A stretch of 64,000 nt of DNA, from NCBI GenBank assembly GCA_963989385.1, contig OZ022515.1, positions 8,154,803 through 8,218,802 of the forward strand. The letters run 5' to 3'. Source of the DNA: Ctena decussata. Taxonomy: Eukaryota > Mollusca > Bivalvia > Lucinida > Lucinidae. The notes beneath the pieces were generated by a model. The model did not search any database. It saw only the letters and a program-made list of their open reading frames with translations, and was not told where the DNA came from. The position numbers were made by a program, and so were the translations under genes. Shown here piece after piece: positions 11,925-24,539 of this stretch (position 1 is its first letter; the number at the start of each line of letters is the position of its first letter).

Positions 11925-12680
11925 TTAACATTTTCAAACATCTTCTCTTATGAAACCACTAGGTTACTTGAGACCATATTTCATGTGAAACCTCCTTAGT
12001 TCGCGGGGAGGGTAGGGCGGAGGGTAGGGTGGCGAAGAGGGAATTCTGGACAAATGTTCTTGGTCACAGGACCAAGATGGCCGCTATGCCCATGTATGGT
12101 AAAATCTTCTTTGAAATTTTCTTCTCTAGAACTGAAAACTAATGACCTTGGAAATTTGTATGCAGCATTAAGGGCTCGAGCCCCACAAAGTTTATCTAAA
12201 TGATGATCTTGCGTTGACATTGACATTATAGCAAGGTCAGCTTTGGTTCTGGAAAATGTTTAAACAGTTGATATCTTAGAAAATAAATATTTAAGTCTGA
12301 GATATTATATAGTTAACTTAATGAAGCACATGAAGATTTTATGTTGCCACAAGTAAAAGCCATTCATTGACCTTTGTTTAAAGTCAATGGAATTAAAAAA
12401 AAACAATCCATCCATCTACATTTTCAATCATCTTTGTAGCCAAAGGATCGATTAAAACTGTATTTCGTGTAAGGCCTCCCTTGATCAGGGGAATGAAAGT
12501 GAGCTGAGCTATTCTTGATTACATGACCAAGATGACCCCAGGTCCATCAATGAGAAAAAAAACTAAAAATTTTATTGTTCAGTGCCGAAAGGCCAATGAT
12601 CTTTAGAATTTAGATGTAGCATTTAGGACGCGATCAATTTCAACAGTATTCAATTTATGAGGTCAGCTTCTTTTGTACCA
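11925..12680. repeat. Satellite family A, two monomers
   Basis: Two diverged monomers start near 11925 and 12416, aligned on TTTCA.TG-AAACCTCC and on the following GGTCACAGGACCAAGATGGC and TGCCCATGTATGGTAAAA. Same family and orientation as 2481-4560 and 46600-48270. Confidence 0.65.
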
Positions 12681-13438
12681 TGCAACCTACGAGGTCGGAG
12701 TTGTCGGGAGAAAATGAAACACTGGCATATGTAGCGAACATGACAAAATATTCACAAAAAGTAAAATTTATTGGTCAAGCTTTTTTACTTTTTTTAAGAT
12801 CAACAACGAAGTCTTGGCAGAGCTATTATGATCACTCAGTCGTTTCGTCCGTCATCAGTCGTCCGTCATCTGTGTGTTTAACTTTTTGCTTTAAATGACA
12901 TCTCTTGAAGCGCAAGGCCTAAAGATTCGATATTTGGTATGAAGCATTGTTTGGTAGACCTCCCCTAAGTTTGTTCAAATAGTGGCCCTGTGGTTCAAAA
13001 CGGCCCTGCGACGTGGCATTTTGGTATGTAGCAGTGCCCAGTAGTCCTTTACGAAGTCTGTTCAAACGATGGCCCCATGGTTTAAATGGCCCGCCTAATA
13101 GAGGTTTTGGGTTTAAATTATAGAAATGCAAAGGAAAGTAGGATAGCAAAATGTTCTTCTGTACAACCACTTGACTCATATGTTTGAAATTTGGTATGCT
13201 GCACTGTCTTGTGGTCCACTATCATGTATGTTCAAATTGTGGTCCCTGAGTTCCAAATGACTCTGCCCCAGGGGTCAATTTGATATATAGCGTTGCCTTA
13301 TTTACTTCTACCATGGGTAATAAAATCATGTGTAAAACTTTGCCACTTTTTATTTTCATAGATTATACACATGTATGCTTCTGTTATGACCTTATAATAT
13401 GGCAGCCACATGGACCAAAAAGCCCTGCAGCGGCGGGG

Positions 13439-13470
13439 GCGGGGGGGGGGGGGGGGGGGGGGCGGGGGCG
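13439..13470 (+). repeat. Poly-G tract
   Basis: An almost uninterrupted G run inside family B satellite, with G quadruplex-forming potential. Homopolymer length in an assembly is unreliable. Confidence 0.85.
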
Positions 13471-13856
13471 CTGGGAGTGAGATGTAGGGGGTTTAGGTTA
13501 GCGGGAGGGGATATGGGGTTTCGCAAATATAATATACTTTAAAATCTTCTTCAGAACCTCCAGGCTCAGATGCTTGAAATGTGGTATGTAGCATTGTCTA
13601 GTAGTCCTTTACCAAGTTTTGTTTTCTAATGGTGGCCCCAGGGACCAAAAAGGTCTCTCTCCTGCGTCCCCTGGGTTGGAACCATAGCAATGCATAGGAA
13701 AATATCAAAAATCGTCTTTTTCAGAACCACTTTGTTCAGTTGTTTCAATCTGAAGTATTGCCTAATGGCCCTTTACAAACTTTGTACAAACGGTAGCCCC
13801 AGGATCCAAAATAGTCCTGTCGCATAGGGTCCTAGGTTTGAGTCAACGAAATACAT

Positions 13857-14131
13857 TCGCCGGGCCGCGTAGCGCAATCGGTAGGGCACCTGACTCATAA
13901 GTCAGAGGTCCTGGGCTCGAAACCCGGTCTGGCCACATACTTTCGTTTCTCCTTCCGCTTATTCAAGAAGGGCAGTTGTCAGTTACTGGCGAACGTATGC
14001 GCACTTAGTACTGGTTAACCGCTTTGGAGGTCTAAGCCTGCCCAGGAATAGTGTGGTTAGGTTAACTGACCGTCCCGACATGACCTTAGTTGTTTACCGT
14101 GGACGTTAAGCATCAAATCAACCAACCAACC
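13857..14131 (+). mobile_element. SINE family 2, full-length, with tRNA-like head
   Basis: The head GGGCCGCGTAGCGCAATCGG and the B box GGGCTCGAAACCCGG are tRNA-like. The anticodon arm (TGACTCATAAGTCA) does not give a regular 7-base loop, so this is not a working tRNA. The body carries AAGAAGGGCAGTTGTCAGTT and GACCGTCCCGACATGACC, and the tail is TTAAGCATCAAATCAACC with AACC repeats. A 12-bp direct repeat AACGAAATACAT flanks it (13845-13856, 14132-14143). It is inserted in family B satellite. Confidence 0.92.
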
Positions 14132-14733
14132 AACGAAATACATAAAGAACCCACTTGGCTAAGATGCTTGAAATTTAGTCTGTAGCATTTCGAAGTGGAC
14201 CTTCACTAAATTTGTTCAAATGGTAGCCATAGAGTCAAAAATGGCCTCACCTTAGGTGGTCCTCTTCTTTAGACCACTTTGCTTCTCATTGCTTGTATTT
14301 TGGTATGTAGCTTTGCCGACTGGACCTCTAAGAAATTTAGTCAAATGGTTGCCCAGGGTCCATAATGGCCATGCAGCAGGAGTTATGGGTTCCAAAATTA
14401 AATAAACTCAAAACTCCTCTTCTCTCTAGAACTACCAGGCTTAGAGACTTGAAATTTGATATGGTATATTGTCAATACTAAATTTGTTCAAATGCTGGTC
14501 CTAAGGTTACAAATGATCCTGCCACACGGGTGTCTGTTTTTAAACCATAGAAATGCAGAAAAATAAAAAAAATATATATATTCAAATACTTCTTACTTCA
14601 CACCCACTTGGTTCAGGTGCTTGGAATTTGGCTTGCAGGACTGTCTGGTCGTCGTTTACCAAGTATGTTCAAATGGTTGCTGCAGGCTCTAAAATGGTTC
14701 TGTCCCTTAAGGTCCTGGTTTTGAACTAAAAAA

Positions 14734-16555
14734 AACGCTTTCCAAACAGAAGTGGGATTTTCCAAAATAATTCCTTTTTCACTATTAAAAAGAGGGGTTT
14801 TAACTATAGTCAAAAGCTGGGATTTTAACCTTCTCCGAGATGAAATTGGGATTATGACTATAGTCATATTTGCATCGTTTAAACAAAGGTCTGTTTTAAC
14901 TATAGTCAAATCAGTGGTAGTTACTTCCATTATAGGAAATTTCCCATAGTCAAAATCAACCTATCTGCAGGAATAGCCTCCAACATGGATTGTTTGCACT
15001 GTAGGAAATTTCCCATGTTCAGACTTTTAGTTTAGTTTTGACATAGCAATTTGTGATTGTAGGAAAATTCCCACAATAGTAAAAGTCACTTGTTCATTCG
15101 AAATCCATCCGTTGATCCAAAGTGCATGTCTGCTTTATTATAGGAAATTTCCTATTTCTGAAATATCAGACTAAAGGGTGAATCATTAAAGAAGAGACAA
15201 AAAAAAAGAAGAAGAAGAAGACATACAAGACTAACGAGTTACATTTTAATACATGAAAAAAATTCCCAATTCACTGATACTGATTATAGGGAATTTCCCA
15301 TACCTTATATACATAGGTTTACAAAATTTACTAAATTAACATCCACCACAACATGCTACAGAGAAATATAACTATAGGAAATTTCCTACAATGAGATTAA
15401 AAGGTTAACCGATATACACTGTCTGAATAAAACAAATACATTGAGCATGTTGAGTGAATATATGCCGTATTGTAGGAAATTTCCCATAATCAAATGCTCA
15501 TAGGTTTGCAAATCATCTTATGAAAACTAAATTTTAACCCACTTCTAAACATGGGATAGAGAAATTCAGCTTACAGTGCTGCAGAAAAAATAGGATAGTT
15601 ACAGCAGCGAGTCCTTTCCTACTATAGGAAATTTCCCATGATCAGACTAAATGGTCGATTCTGATATTCCAAGAAACACGTACAATTGTACATAATAAAT
15701 AAATTGTTTGGCGTTATAGGTGTTTATTTTAGTTATTTTTTTTTTAAGAAAATGTCATTGTAGGAAATTTCCTATGGTTGAAGCATTCCGATTGAAAAAC
15801 ATATCATTAGAAAGGACATTTCCTAGAAGGGCACTTTACTGTGGGAAAATTCCTATAACGCCAAACAGTTTTACACAATGTATGATTGGTACTTGAAATC
15901 TCAGACTTGTCATTTAATGTGAGCATGGGAAATTTCCTACAATTAAAATGACTTACTGCAACATCCATCCTATGCTTTATGATAATTTTAACTTTGGGAA
16001 GTTAATTGTAAGATATTTCCCACAATCGGATTAACTCATCAAAATGATCAAATTTGGTATTCCAGGAACAGTATACCAGTCATACATTGTGGAATTTTAC
16101 CATTGTATAAGTGTTATTGTACAATAATTATCAAAACTATCCGAACACAGAGAGTAACAAAACAGTAACAAAACACATAATGACATTCTACTGTCCAATC
16201 TACTTTCATGCATTGTAGGAAATTTCTCATGTAGTGAAGTTTTATTTGACTGTTGAACTACGAGGTTCCATTCATGAATTCTTGAAACATTGTGTAACTA
16301 CAAAAAATTTCTACAGTATTTCTAAGCGCTGAAGGAAAATTCCTATGAGAGATTTGAAGAGCGTGAAAGAATACCAGGCAGAATACCAATAAGCTCATAC
16401 TAAATTGGAGCACTTATTAGGAAATTTCCGGCCAAAGTTCAACAGAACGGCAGTTTTGTAACAGAATGAATGTTGAGGACCCCGCAGTGGAGTAAGAAAA
16501 TTCATGTAATGATAAAAATTGTTCCTTGCGCATTGTCGGAAATTTCTTATGAATC
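14734..16555 (+). repeat. Left arm: array of GGAAATTTCC palindromes
   Basis: The outer 210 bp carry three TGACTATAGTCA-like palindromes (14802, 14855, 14898). Then about sixteen copies of TAGGAAATTTCCTA-type palindromes follow, some variant, at 14932, 15001, 15058, 15140, 15285, 15374, 15470, 15623, 15758, 15840, 15925, 16010, 16215, 16330, 16418 and 16530. The spacing is roughly 60-200 bp and the sequence between copies is unique. The spacers match the right arm in reverse order, for example CTGAAATATCAGACTAAAGG and GTTACATTTTAATACATGAA. Confidence 0.9.
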
Positions 16556-16596
16556 ATGGCCAGCTCACAAATGCTAATAATGGATAAATCAACAGC

Positions 16597-16828
16597 TTGA
16601 TTGATTGTTTTGGATTTATCGGCCCTTTGAGACAGTATTTTAGTCTATGTCGGGCTGTCTTCCAGAGAGAGAGAAAGAGAAGAAATGACAGGCGAGAGAA
16701 AAAAATGTCAAAGCAACCACAACCCGCACCTACTGCAAGCACAGTAGGCCCTTGTCCTACAACGTTCCAAATCAGTAGGGCGCACCGGCACTGGAAATTA
16801 CACATAGCATCATCGCTCCCCCCCCCTT
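16597..16828 (-). mobile_element. SINE family 4, copy 1
   Basis: Full-length in reverse orientation: tail GATTGATTG, then GGCCCTTTGAGACAGTATTT, CAGAGAGAGAGAAAGAG, CGCACCTACTGCAAGCACAG, and the end CATCGCTCCCCCC. An 11-bp direct repeat flanks it with one mismatch (AAATCAACAGC at 16586-16596, AAATCAATAGC at 16829-16839). It has inserted just inside the left arm. Confidence 0.9.
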
Positions 16829-16839
16829 AAATCAATAGC

Positions 16840-17335
16840 ATTATATCTTAAAGAAAATCGTATTTGATCCTATTAAAGGCCCTATTGCTCAATAAACATG
16901 AACACTTTCATAACGAGGTATCGCTGCAAGCTTCTCACCAAAGTGTCTTAATTGTAAATGACCGCGAGCAGCAAACTTAAAACAATAAAGCATCCATGAT
17001 TTTCACATAAAAATGGTAGGAAAAAATATTTGGGTCATTTTATTTGGCAACTAAAATGAATAAAATGATAAAAATACAATGTACAAGGGTGGAGCCTCAT
17101 TCACTGTCTGGGTTTTGTTTATATTCATCAATCAACCGGAAACCAGAAAAGGAAAATCATATTTTGTTGAGCGATTTGTAGTTTTTCACAATCCTATTTT
17201 CTATACTTTTTGCCAGCTATTTGGATCAATTTATGCGCATCAACCTACGTTTTATCATCATCACACGTGAAGGTTAAAAGGCTTTTCATAACGATTTGTG
17301 TTTAGACGTTTTTATGGCGACTTTAATGTACAAAC
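16840..17335 (+). repeat. Dispersed family X, copy 1
   Basis: Landmarks are CTATTGCTCAATAAA, GAGGTATCGCTGCAAGCTTC, AAAAATACAATGTACA, AACCGGAAACCAGAAAAGG, CTTTTTGCCAGCTAT and GGCGACTTTAA. The same order occurs at 24540-24870 and 42495-42983 (+), and inverted at 41177-41480 and 34560-34760. Confidence 0.7.
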
Positions 17336-17579
17336 TGTACAAACCCGGTACAATAACACTGTAGTGTCATACTCGGATGCATGTTGTTACGGTGGGCGCA
17401 GCACGTTTGCGCGACTATAACTGACAAATGCATACGTTTGCGCGACTTTTTGTAGCATATATTTGCGCGATTTTTCCCGAAAATATGCCTACGTCTGCGC
17501 GACTTTTACCTAGGTACGCAGATAGGTTGGGTAAGTCGAAATTTTATCTAGATCTAGACTTTTAATTGATAACTTAAAA

Positions 17580-17820
17580 TTCAGAAAGGAGAAGGATACA
17601 AACACCACATGTTTGTGGACATGCTTGAAAAAAGAACTGTCATTCAAGATGCAAAACGGACTCAGAAACTAAGATTGTATTAGGAGGAAATTTTGACCAT
17701 AATCATGCGGAGGAGGATGAAATGATCGTAGGCAAACAGAAAAAGGGGGCAAGTTTGCAAGCGGAAAGCTGCAGAAGATCATGGTGAAAAACCAGCAAAA
17801 GTCAAAAGGACCAGGTATGA
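17580..17820 (+). pseudogene. FLYWCH-like zinc-finger exon remnant
   Basis: An early frame gives GYKHHMFVDMLEKRT, similar to the start of FLYWCH fingers. After a frameshift another frame gives KIVLGGNFDHNHAEEDE, the family's C-terminal HxH pair in its usual setting, followed by KQKKGASLQAES. The two cysteine positions are disturbed and stops interrupt both frames. The segment ends AAAAGGACCAG before a donor-like GTATGA. FLYWCH fingers bind DNA and are often joined to MULE transposases in bivalves. This copy cannot make a complete domain. An inverted relative is at 21376-21530. Confidence 0.5.
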
Positions 17821-18041
17821 TTTGGGCCATATTTGGCCCCCTCATTTATGAATTTTCAAAATTGCACTTCTTTAACTTCTGTTCATGTAATGTATGAGTT
17901 TAAACCTTTAACCATTAATTCTGACTAAAATAATCTATACTCTAATATTATTCAACTTCTTCTGAGCCTCTAAATGTACCCCACCTCAGCTGATTTTGGC
18001 AATTTCGGCCATTTTTGGCTTGCAGTTGGGCCGAAAACTAC
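17821..18041. other. Intron-like start after FLYWCH remnant
   Basis: The first ~60 bases (TTTGGGCCATATTTGGCCCC) are repeated in inverted orientation at 21340-21385, so they belong to the nested element. The rest is unrecognised. Confidence 0.45.
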
Positions 18042-18152
18042 CAAAGCGCAGGCAAGTGCGCAGCTGAATTTTTGCATAATAATGCATTTTAAGAACATCA
18101 ACAATGTGTGAAAAATTCAGCTGTGCACTTGCCTGCGCTGACACCTAATTTT
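18042..18152. mobile_element. Small hairpin element, 111 bp
   Basis: The arms AGCGCAGGCAAGTGCGCAGC with TGAATTTTT and AAAAATTCAGCTGTGCACTT with GCCTGCGCT are almost perfectly complementary. They surround a loop with AATAATGCATTTTAAGAACA. Related to 4625-4735. Confidence 0.75.
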
Positions 18153-18404
18153 AAACTTTTCTAAATAAAATAACGTCATTGACAACGGTTGCCTTACAAG
18201 GACGCGCGTGCGACAGGAACTCTTTTGGCAATGAAGGTAGATAATCTACGGTTCGCCAAGAAATTTTACTAAATAAAAAAACAAAACAGACCGCTTTACC
18301 TTCTTTTTGATAAGTAATATTAGAATATATGATGCAAAACATAGTTTTTCGCTTCTTCATTCATGACGACGCTTGACCTATTGTCAAAAACAACTCCTGA
18401 TTCT

Positions 18405-18540
18405 GAAGTATACATGCAACTGCAATGTTGTTGCAATCGGGACAGCGAATAAAAGATGGGACCGAAAGACGGTACTTGTACTACCGCTGAGCCACTTGGG
18501 GAACGTCGTTAGGAGAATTGAAATAGTAATAGTAAGTAGT
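18405..18540 (-). mobile_element. tRNA-like retroposon fragment
   Basis: On the - strand GTTCCCCAAGTGGCTCAGCG followed by GTAGTACA resembles a tRNA 5' half with an A box. The same head occurs at 43708-43800. Flanking duplications were not resolved. Confidence 0.45.
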
Positions 18541-18629
18541 AGTAGTACGATATTTGTACTGATGAATCGAATAATTGGTGTTGGTGGTGATGGGAGATAG
18601 GTGTGTGTTTCTCTGTCTGTCTGTGTGTG

Positions 18630-18652
18630 CGGGGGGGGGGGGGGGGGGGGCA
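18630..18652 (+). repeat. Poly-G tract after TCTG repeats
   Basis: GTCTGTCTGTGTGTGCG is followed by a run of about 20 G. Simple sequence. Confidence 0.85.
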
Positions 18653-19377
18653 GAGGGCGGATTGCAGAAAAATGCTTAAGACCTCAAATCATCAAACACT
18701 ATTTTTATGCATGTCACTTGTAAGATTCTTTTTAAATTGTATGTTACAGTTGCTCCCATTTCATAAATAAAACCAAGTTACATCAAATTGGGTATTGTCT
18801 GACTGAGAAATGACGGTGTCACGCCTGTTTTTCAATATATCTGCTCGATATACTTTACCAACAGATATTCTGTTGAAATGTCAAACCACAAAAAAGTAAA
18901 AACAAATTAAGCCTTGTTCGAAATCGGGCACGTACGGGACGATTTAAACTAGTGCGACTTCATTGCATTTTTCTGCGCCCTACAATACAGCAGTTACTGA
19001 TACAGTAAAAAAGAAATACGTTGAAACAAACATCGCAGGTGCATGCACTGGGCACTGGATGTTTTCAACCTCTGCGATGCGAGGAGGAATTTGAAAAGGA
19101 GGCGGTATGAAACAGAAGAAGCGAGAGAATACAGGAAGGCTTACAAAAGGGTTCAGATGCCCTGAAGAGAGCAAAGGAGGACTGATTAAGTAGGGATTCT
19201 CGATGCAAGGAGACTGAAACTTAATACCTAGAATAACACAACTGCAAGTAAGCACATCAGCCGGTGTGGATTAAACTTCAGAGAATAGGGTAGATCCTAA
19301 CTATCCAGAACAAGTCTGGAACATGTCTAACATAAGAATGATACACTCTCAGCAGATGGATAGAAAATTGCTCTGAG

Positions 19378-19379
<2 letters not shown>
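18653..19379. other. Unrecognised DNA
   Basis: No gene or repeat family recognised. The - strand open frame at 18980-19255 has no domain that I know. Confidence 0.4.
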
Positions 19380-19380
<1 letters not shown>

Positions 19381-19428
<48 letters not shown>

Positions 19429-19431
19429 GTC
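19381..19431 (+). repeat. (GT)n microsatellite
   Basis: About 22 GT units. The Cys-Val and Thr-His frames across it are artefacts of the repeat. Confidence 0.98.
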
Positions 19432-19489
19432 TGTGCGTGTGTAATATATATGTGTCTGTCCATCCATGTGTCTGTGTATGTATGTATGA

Positions 19490-21330
<1,841 letters not shown>

Positions 21331-21339
21331 AAAAAACAA

Positions 21340-21530
21340 TATTTGAATAAATTTTGAGAGGGGGCCAAATATTGCCCAAATCATACCTAGTCCTTTCAGA
21401 AATTGAAAAAGATAGTGCCCTTCTTCCTTCGATGTAATTGTCGTTCGACAGCCATCTACAAACAGGAGCGAAAAACGACGCCTGTTTTGCTTAAATCCTT
21501 AGCAAAAACTATTGAGACACTCCAAAAGCA
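21340..21530 (-). pseudogene. Inverted partner of the FLYWCH-like exon remnant
   Basis: On the - strand it ends GAAAGGACTAGGTATGATTT then GGGCAATATTTGGCCCCCTC, matching 17806-17860. Upstream of that the sequence is strongly degraded; TGTTTGTAGATGGCTGTCG may align with TGTTTGTGGACATGCTTG at 17610. No open frame. Confidence 0.5.
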
Positions 21531-21611
21531 TGACTTACAGTCTCCAGCCCCGGATCCAGGGGGTGGGCTTTGGGGCTTCAGCACCGCCACCTGGGCCTGG
21601 TTAGGTTAATA

Positions 21612-21677
21612 TATATGTTGTGAAATCTCATTGGAATCGCCTCGCCGAGGCGATTCTAATGAGATATCACAACATAT
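21612..21677. repeat. Near-perfect 32-bp hairpin
   Basis: Arm ATATGTTGTGAAATCTCATT with GGAATCGCCTCG faces CGAGGCGATTC with TAATGAGATATCACAACATA. The loop is a base or two. It is flanked by C-rich segments carrying CCCCGGATCCAGG (21545) and GGATCCGGGCCTGG (21866). Confidence 0.9.
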
Positions 21678-22371
21678 TTCAAGGCGAAAAGGACATTATC
21701 AAAATTTATAATCAAAATTATCCCTTGTTATGTCATATATTTTGAAGCCCCACTCACCGCCCCGCCCCATCCACCTCCCCGCCCCACCCCCACAAACACA
21801 CACATACATCTCGGCACCCCCAGCCCTACCAGTTATCCAGAGCCCCACCAGTAAGTGGTGGTCTGGATCCGGGCCTGGTCTCTACAGACAGGAGTTTGTT
21901 AAAAAATGTCTTTCAAAGCCCAGCCTCTGATAAACATACGATGATTTTAACTGAACGAGAACGTGGTTTTTAACAAATTTTAACTGCCTTTGCTTTTAAA
22001 ATAAAAAATAACACCTGTTCAAATCCCACTTCCACCTCTACGCGGTGAACAGAAGCAACAGGCAAGATATATTTCCTCAACAGATAAAATTTATTTCGTC
22101 TGACTAACGGAAGGGGTACACTATGGAACATCGAAATATCCGAAGTTTAATGAAATAAACTGGTCGCGCATTCGTAGAAATAAAAGTCGCGCATTCGTAG
22201 GGAAAAAAGTCGCGCTTTCGTATGCTAAAAAGGTGCGCATTCGTATGGAATGCGCAAATGAAAATATCGTAAAAGTCGCGCAAACGTATTGCGTCCGTTA
22301 CGGTAACAATGTTGGTAAAATTTTAAATCATGTCAATTTTTAAGTCCAAGTTAAATTACTTTCCTGAGACT

Positions 22372-22435
22372 CTTATCATAGAAAATTTCCTACTACAGCT
22401 ATCATGCAGATGGATATTGTAGAAAGTTCCTATGA
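22372..22435. repeat. Two stray copies of the arm palindrome
   Basis: TATCATAGAAAATTTCCTAC and ATTGTAGAAAGTTCCTATGA have the form of the GGAAATTTCC arm motif. They lie 60 bp outside the right end of the nested element, far from both arms. Confidence 0.5.
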
Positions 22436-22469
22436 TAATAAGATTGCTCGGGAATGTCAAATGCCGGAT

Positions 22470-22742
22470 ACTTTTAGTCTGGTCTAGTCTATACCATTTG
22501 CTAGTTGTGTAAGCAAAGTCCATCCCTGTCCACTCTTTAATCTTGTCTTCCCACCTCTTCTTCTGTCAACCTTCTTTTTTTTTTCCTTTCACTTTGTCCT
22601 GTTAACTCGTCATTGCTAAGCCAGAAGACATTGCGATATGGCCGAAACACCTCAGTTTCCGTTTCTTGACCATGGTCGGAAGTCCTTCATATTCTCCAAT
22701 GGCTGCTTGGAGTGTTCGAACATCCTCGTTTGTAAGACAGCC
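22470..22742 (-). pseudogene. LINE 3' fragment (same family as 56524-60260)
   Basis: On the - strand it encodes the C-terminal end of the LINE ORF. DNA landmarks shared with 56630-56860 are CTTGTCTTCCCACCTCTTCT, ATTGCTAAGCCAGAAGA and CCAATGGCTGCTTGGA. It is interrupted at 22742 and seems to continue at 24020. Confidence 0.75.
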
Positions 22743-22957
22743 ATTAGTGTCCGACTAATTTTAAGTTTTCTTCAAAGTTCCAGGAAAGTTGAAGAAATTA
22801 TCATTAACAGCATAACAATTGAATGTTTCTAAAACATAACTGGTGAAAATTACCCAAAATCTTACTGAGGAAAAATAATGTTAAGCATTTAGGGGCATTC
22901 CAAATGTCCCTAAATGTCCGACAACTTTTACATGTAAGTGTGCGCTAGGGCGAAAAT

Positions 22958-23057
22958 AGATAACATTTTAGAGTTACAGCTCAGATAACATTTTAGAGTT
23001 ACAGCTCAGATAACATTTTAGAGTAACAGCTCAGATAACATTTTAGAGTTACAGCTC
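22958..23057 (+). repeat. Four tandem copies of a 25-bp unit
   Basis: The unit is AGATAACATTTTAGAG plus TTACAGCTC. Four units in exactly 100 bp, with one substitution in the third. Confidence 0.97.
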
Positions 23058-23454
23058 ACACTCTATTATATTCATAACCTGTCGGAAATTCAGGAACACA
23101 TTTGCCTATATGTCCGACAAATCATGTTTTCTTTTGAAGTTATATTCAGAGTAGTTTTAGGTAATTATTTGTTCGAAATAATTACTATATATGCATTTAT
23201 AATGTTTTTTCTCGCTTTTCTGGCAGTTTTAGAAGCCCTTAGAATTTGTAAGACCGTTAAAATATCCTACTACTTACGAAATACATCTACCAGTATTTTG
23301 TTTTCCCAAAGTTTATAATGGTGAGTCCAATACAAATTATCTGAACAGTGGCCAATAATAAACCAAAGACTATTTTATATTATGTTTTGCCCTTTTTATG
23401 GTCATATTTAATAGTTTCAGACTTAAAGTTGACTTTACTATGGATGTACCTTGT

Positions 23455-23699
23455 CGGTTGGTTGGCTGCGTTGGTTTTAACGGCCCTTGAAACAATATTT
23501 CAGTCTATATCGGGCCATCTCCCAGAGAAGGGGAGAAAAGAGAAATGATAGAAGAGAAGAAAAAATATCCAAACAACCCCCATCCGCAACAGCCACCTAC
23601 TGCAAACACAGTAGGCCCTTGCCCTACTTTTATCTAAATAAGTAGGACGTCCCGGCACTGGAAGTTATAACCAGCACCATCGCCCGACCACCACCCCAC
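23455..23699 (-). mobile_element. SINE family 4, copy 2
   Basis: Same order as 16597-16828: TTTTAACGGCCCTTGAAACA, GGGCCATCTCCCAGAGA, ACCTACTGCAAACACAGTAG, CCATCGCCCGACCACC. Confidence 0.88.
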
Positions 23700-24019
23700 A
23701 TGCCTTGTAGGACACCTTGGGGCACATGCCCCTAAATGTCCGACAAAGTCTGTGATCTTCGTGACAGTTTTAGTATTTTTTCATGAATTATTATTTGTAT
23801 GTAATGATTACCAGCTCTTGTGATTACTTAAATACATAGATAATGTCTTTGCTCACTTACATGACAATTTAAAAAACGCTAAAATTTTGTCTAACTTTTA
23901 AATAATTTGATGAATTTGATCCATAGTCAGTAACGTACTTGATATATTTCCCAGTATTTTGTGTTTATTATAAATACTGTTGTTCCACTTCTTGATCATA
24001 TTTTGTGACGTTAATTAAT

Positions 24020-24370
24020 CGGTCCTTGTACGACATATTCAATAACCTTTGGTAGTATCTCACCTCAAAGGCCTGCGTTGTTTTCTCTAACTCCTTTTTT
24101 AAGATCCACGACTCACTAGCATACAGACATGTGGATATGATAAGGGATACACGTCAGTTTCAGGGATATGTTTTCCTCCCAACTGCGCAATCCTTAAAAT
24201 AGCCTCCGATTTTGAGCTACTATCTAAGACAACAGCTTGCTACCGTTCCAACCGGTCTTTTTACCTTGATCTCCCTCAGGAGGTCCTTGACGCTGTTTGA
24301 TATCAGTTTGGTCTGTTCAGCACTTGTCTCCATTTGTGTAGGTTATGTCGCGACATTTTTCTAGGGCTTC
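24020..24370 (-). pseudogene. LINE fragment, upstream continuation of 22470-22742
   Basis: Matches 56870-57320 of the longer LINE: CAATAACCTTTGGTAGTATC, AGGCCTGCGTTGTTTTCTCT, TTACCTTGATCTCCCTCAGG, and CAGCACTTGTCTCCATTTGT. The coding frame is broken throughout. Confidence 0.75.
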
Positions 24371-24539
24371 CTTACCTACAAATGAACAGCATAGTGATGC
24401 ATGCATGATGACATCTACAATACATATTTCATGTTTTTAGTTTAAAGTAATGCATGTCTTCGTTTGAAAGCATAATATAAATACATTCATATTGGGACGC
24501 CAACGGAATCCGTACCATATATAATATGTCCCGACCCCC

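Larger units (their letters stand above)
12890..14733. repeat. Satellite family B, imperfect ~180-300 bp monomers
   Basis: Repeated landmarks are GCTTGAAATTTGGTATGTAG, CATTGCCTAGTGGTCC, TTGTTCAAATGGT, GGTCCAAAATGGCCCTG, and TTTGAACCATAGAAATGCAT. Monomers all run one way. A SINE (13857-14131) and a G-run (13439-13463) interrupt the array. It stops at 14733 inside a monomer and resumes at 45070. Confidence 0.8.
22743..24019. mobile_element. 1.28 kb insertion between two LINE halves, with ATGTCCGAC repeats
   Basis: The LINE stops after CTCGTTTGTAA and resumes with GGTCCTTGTACGACATATTC, as expected if about 1.28 kb was inserted. The insert carries at least four TGTCCGAC motifs (22748, 22915, 23111, 23738), most followed by AAA and AT-rich sequence. 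It also carries a 25-bp tandem repeat and a SINE. Class unknown; ends not defined. Confidence 0.45.

Noticed and set aside
13857..13935. A tRNA gene (CAT anticodon-like)
   Set aside because: The anticodon arm does not fold with a 7-base loop, and the sequence continues into a SINE body with target-site duplications.
14932..16550. A CRISPR array (spaced palindromic repeats)
   Set aside because: Repeats are short, variable and irregularly spaced, the DNA is eukaryotic, and the spacers are conserved in an inverted arm.
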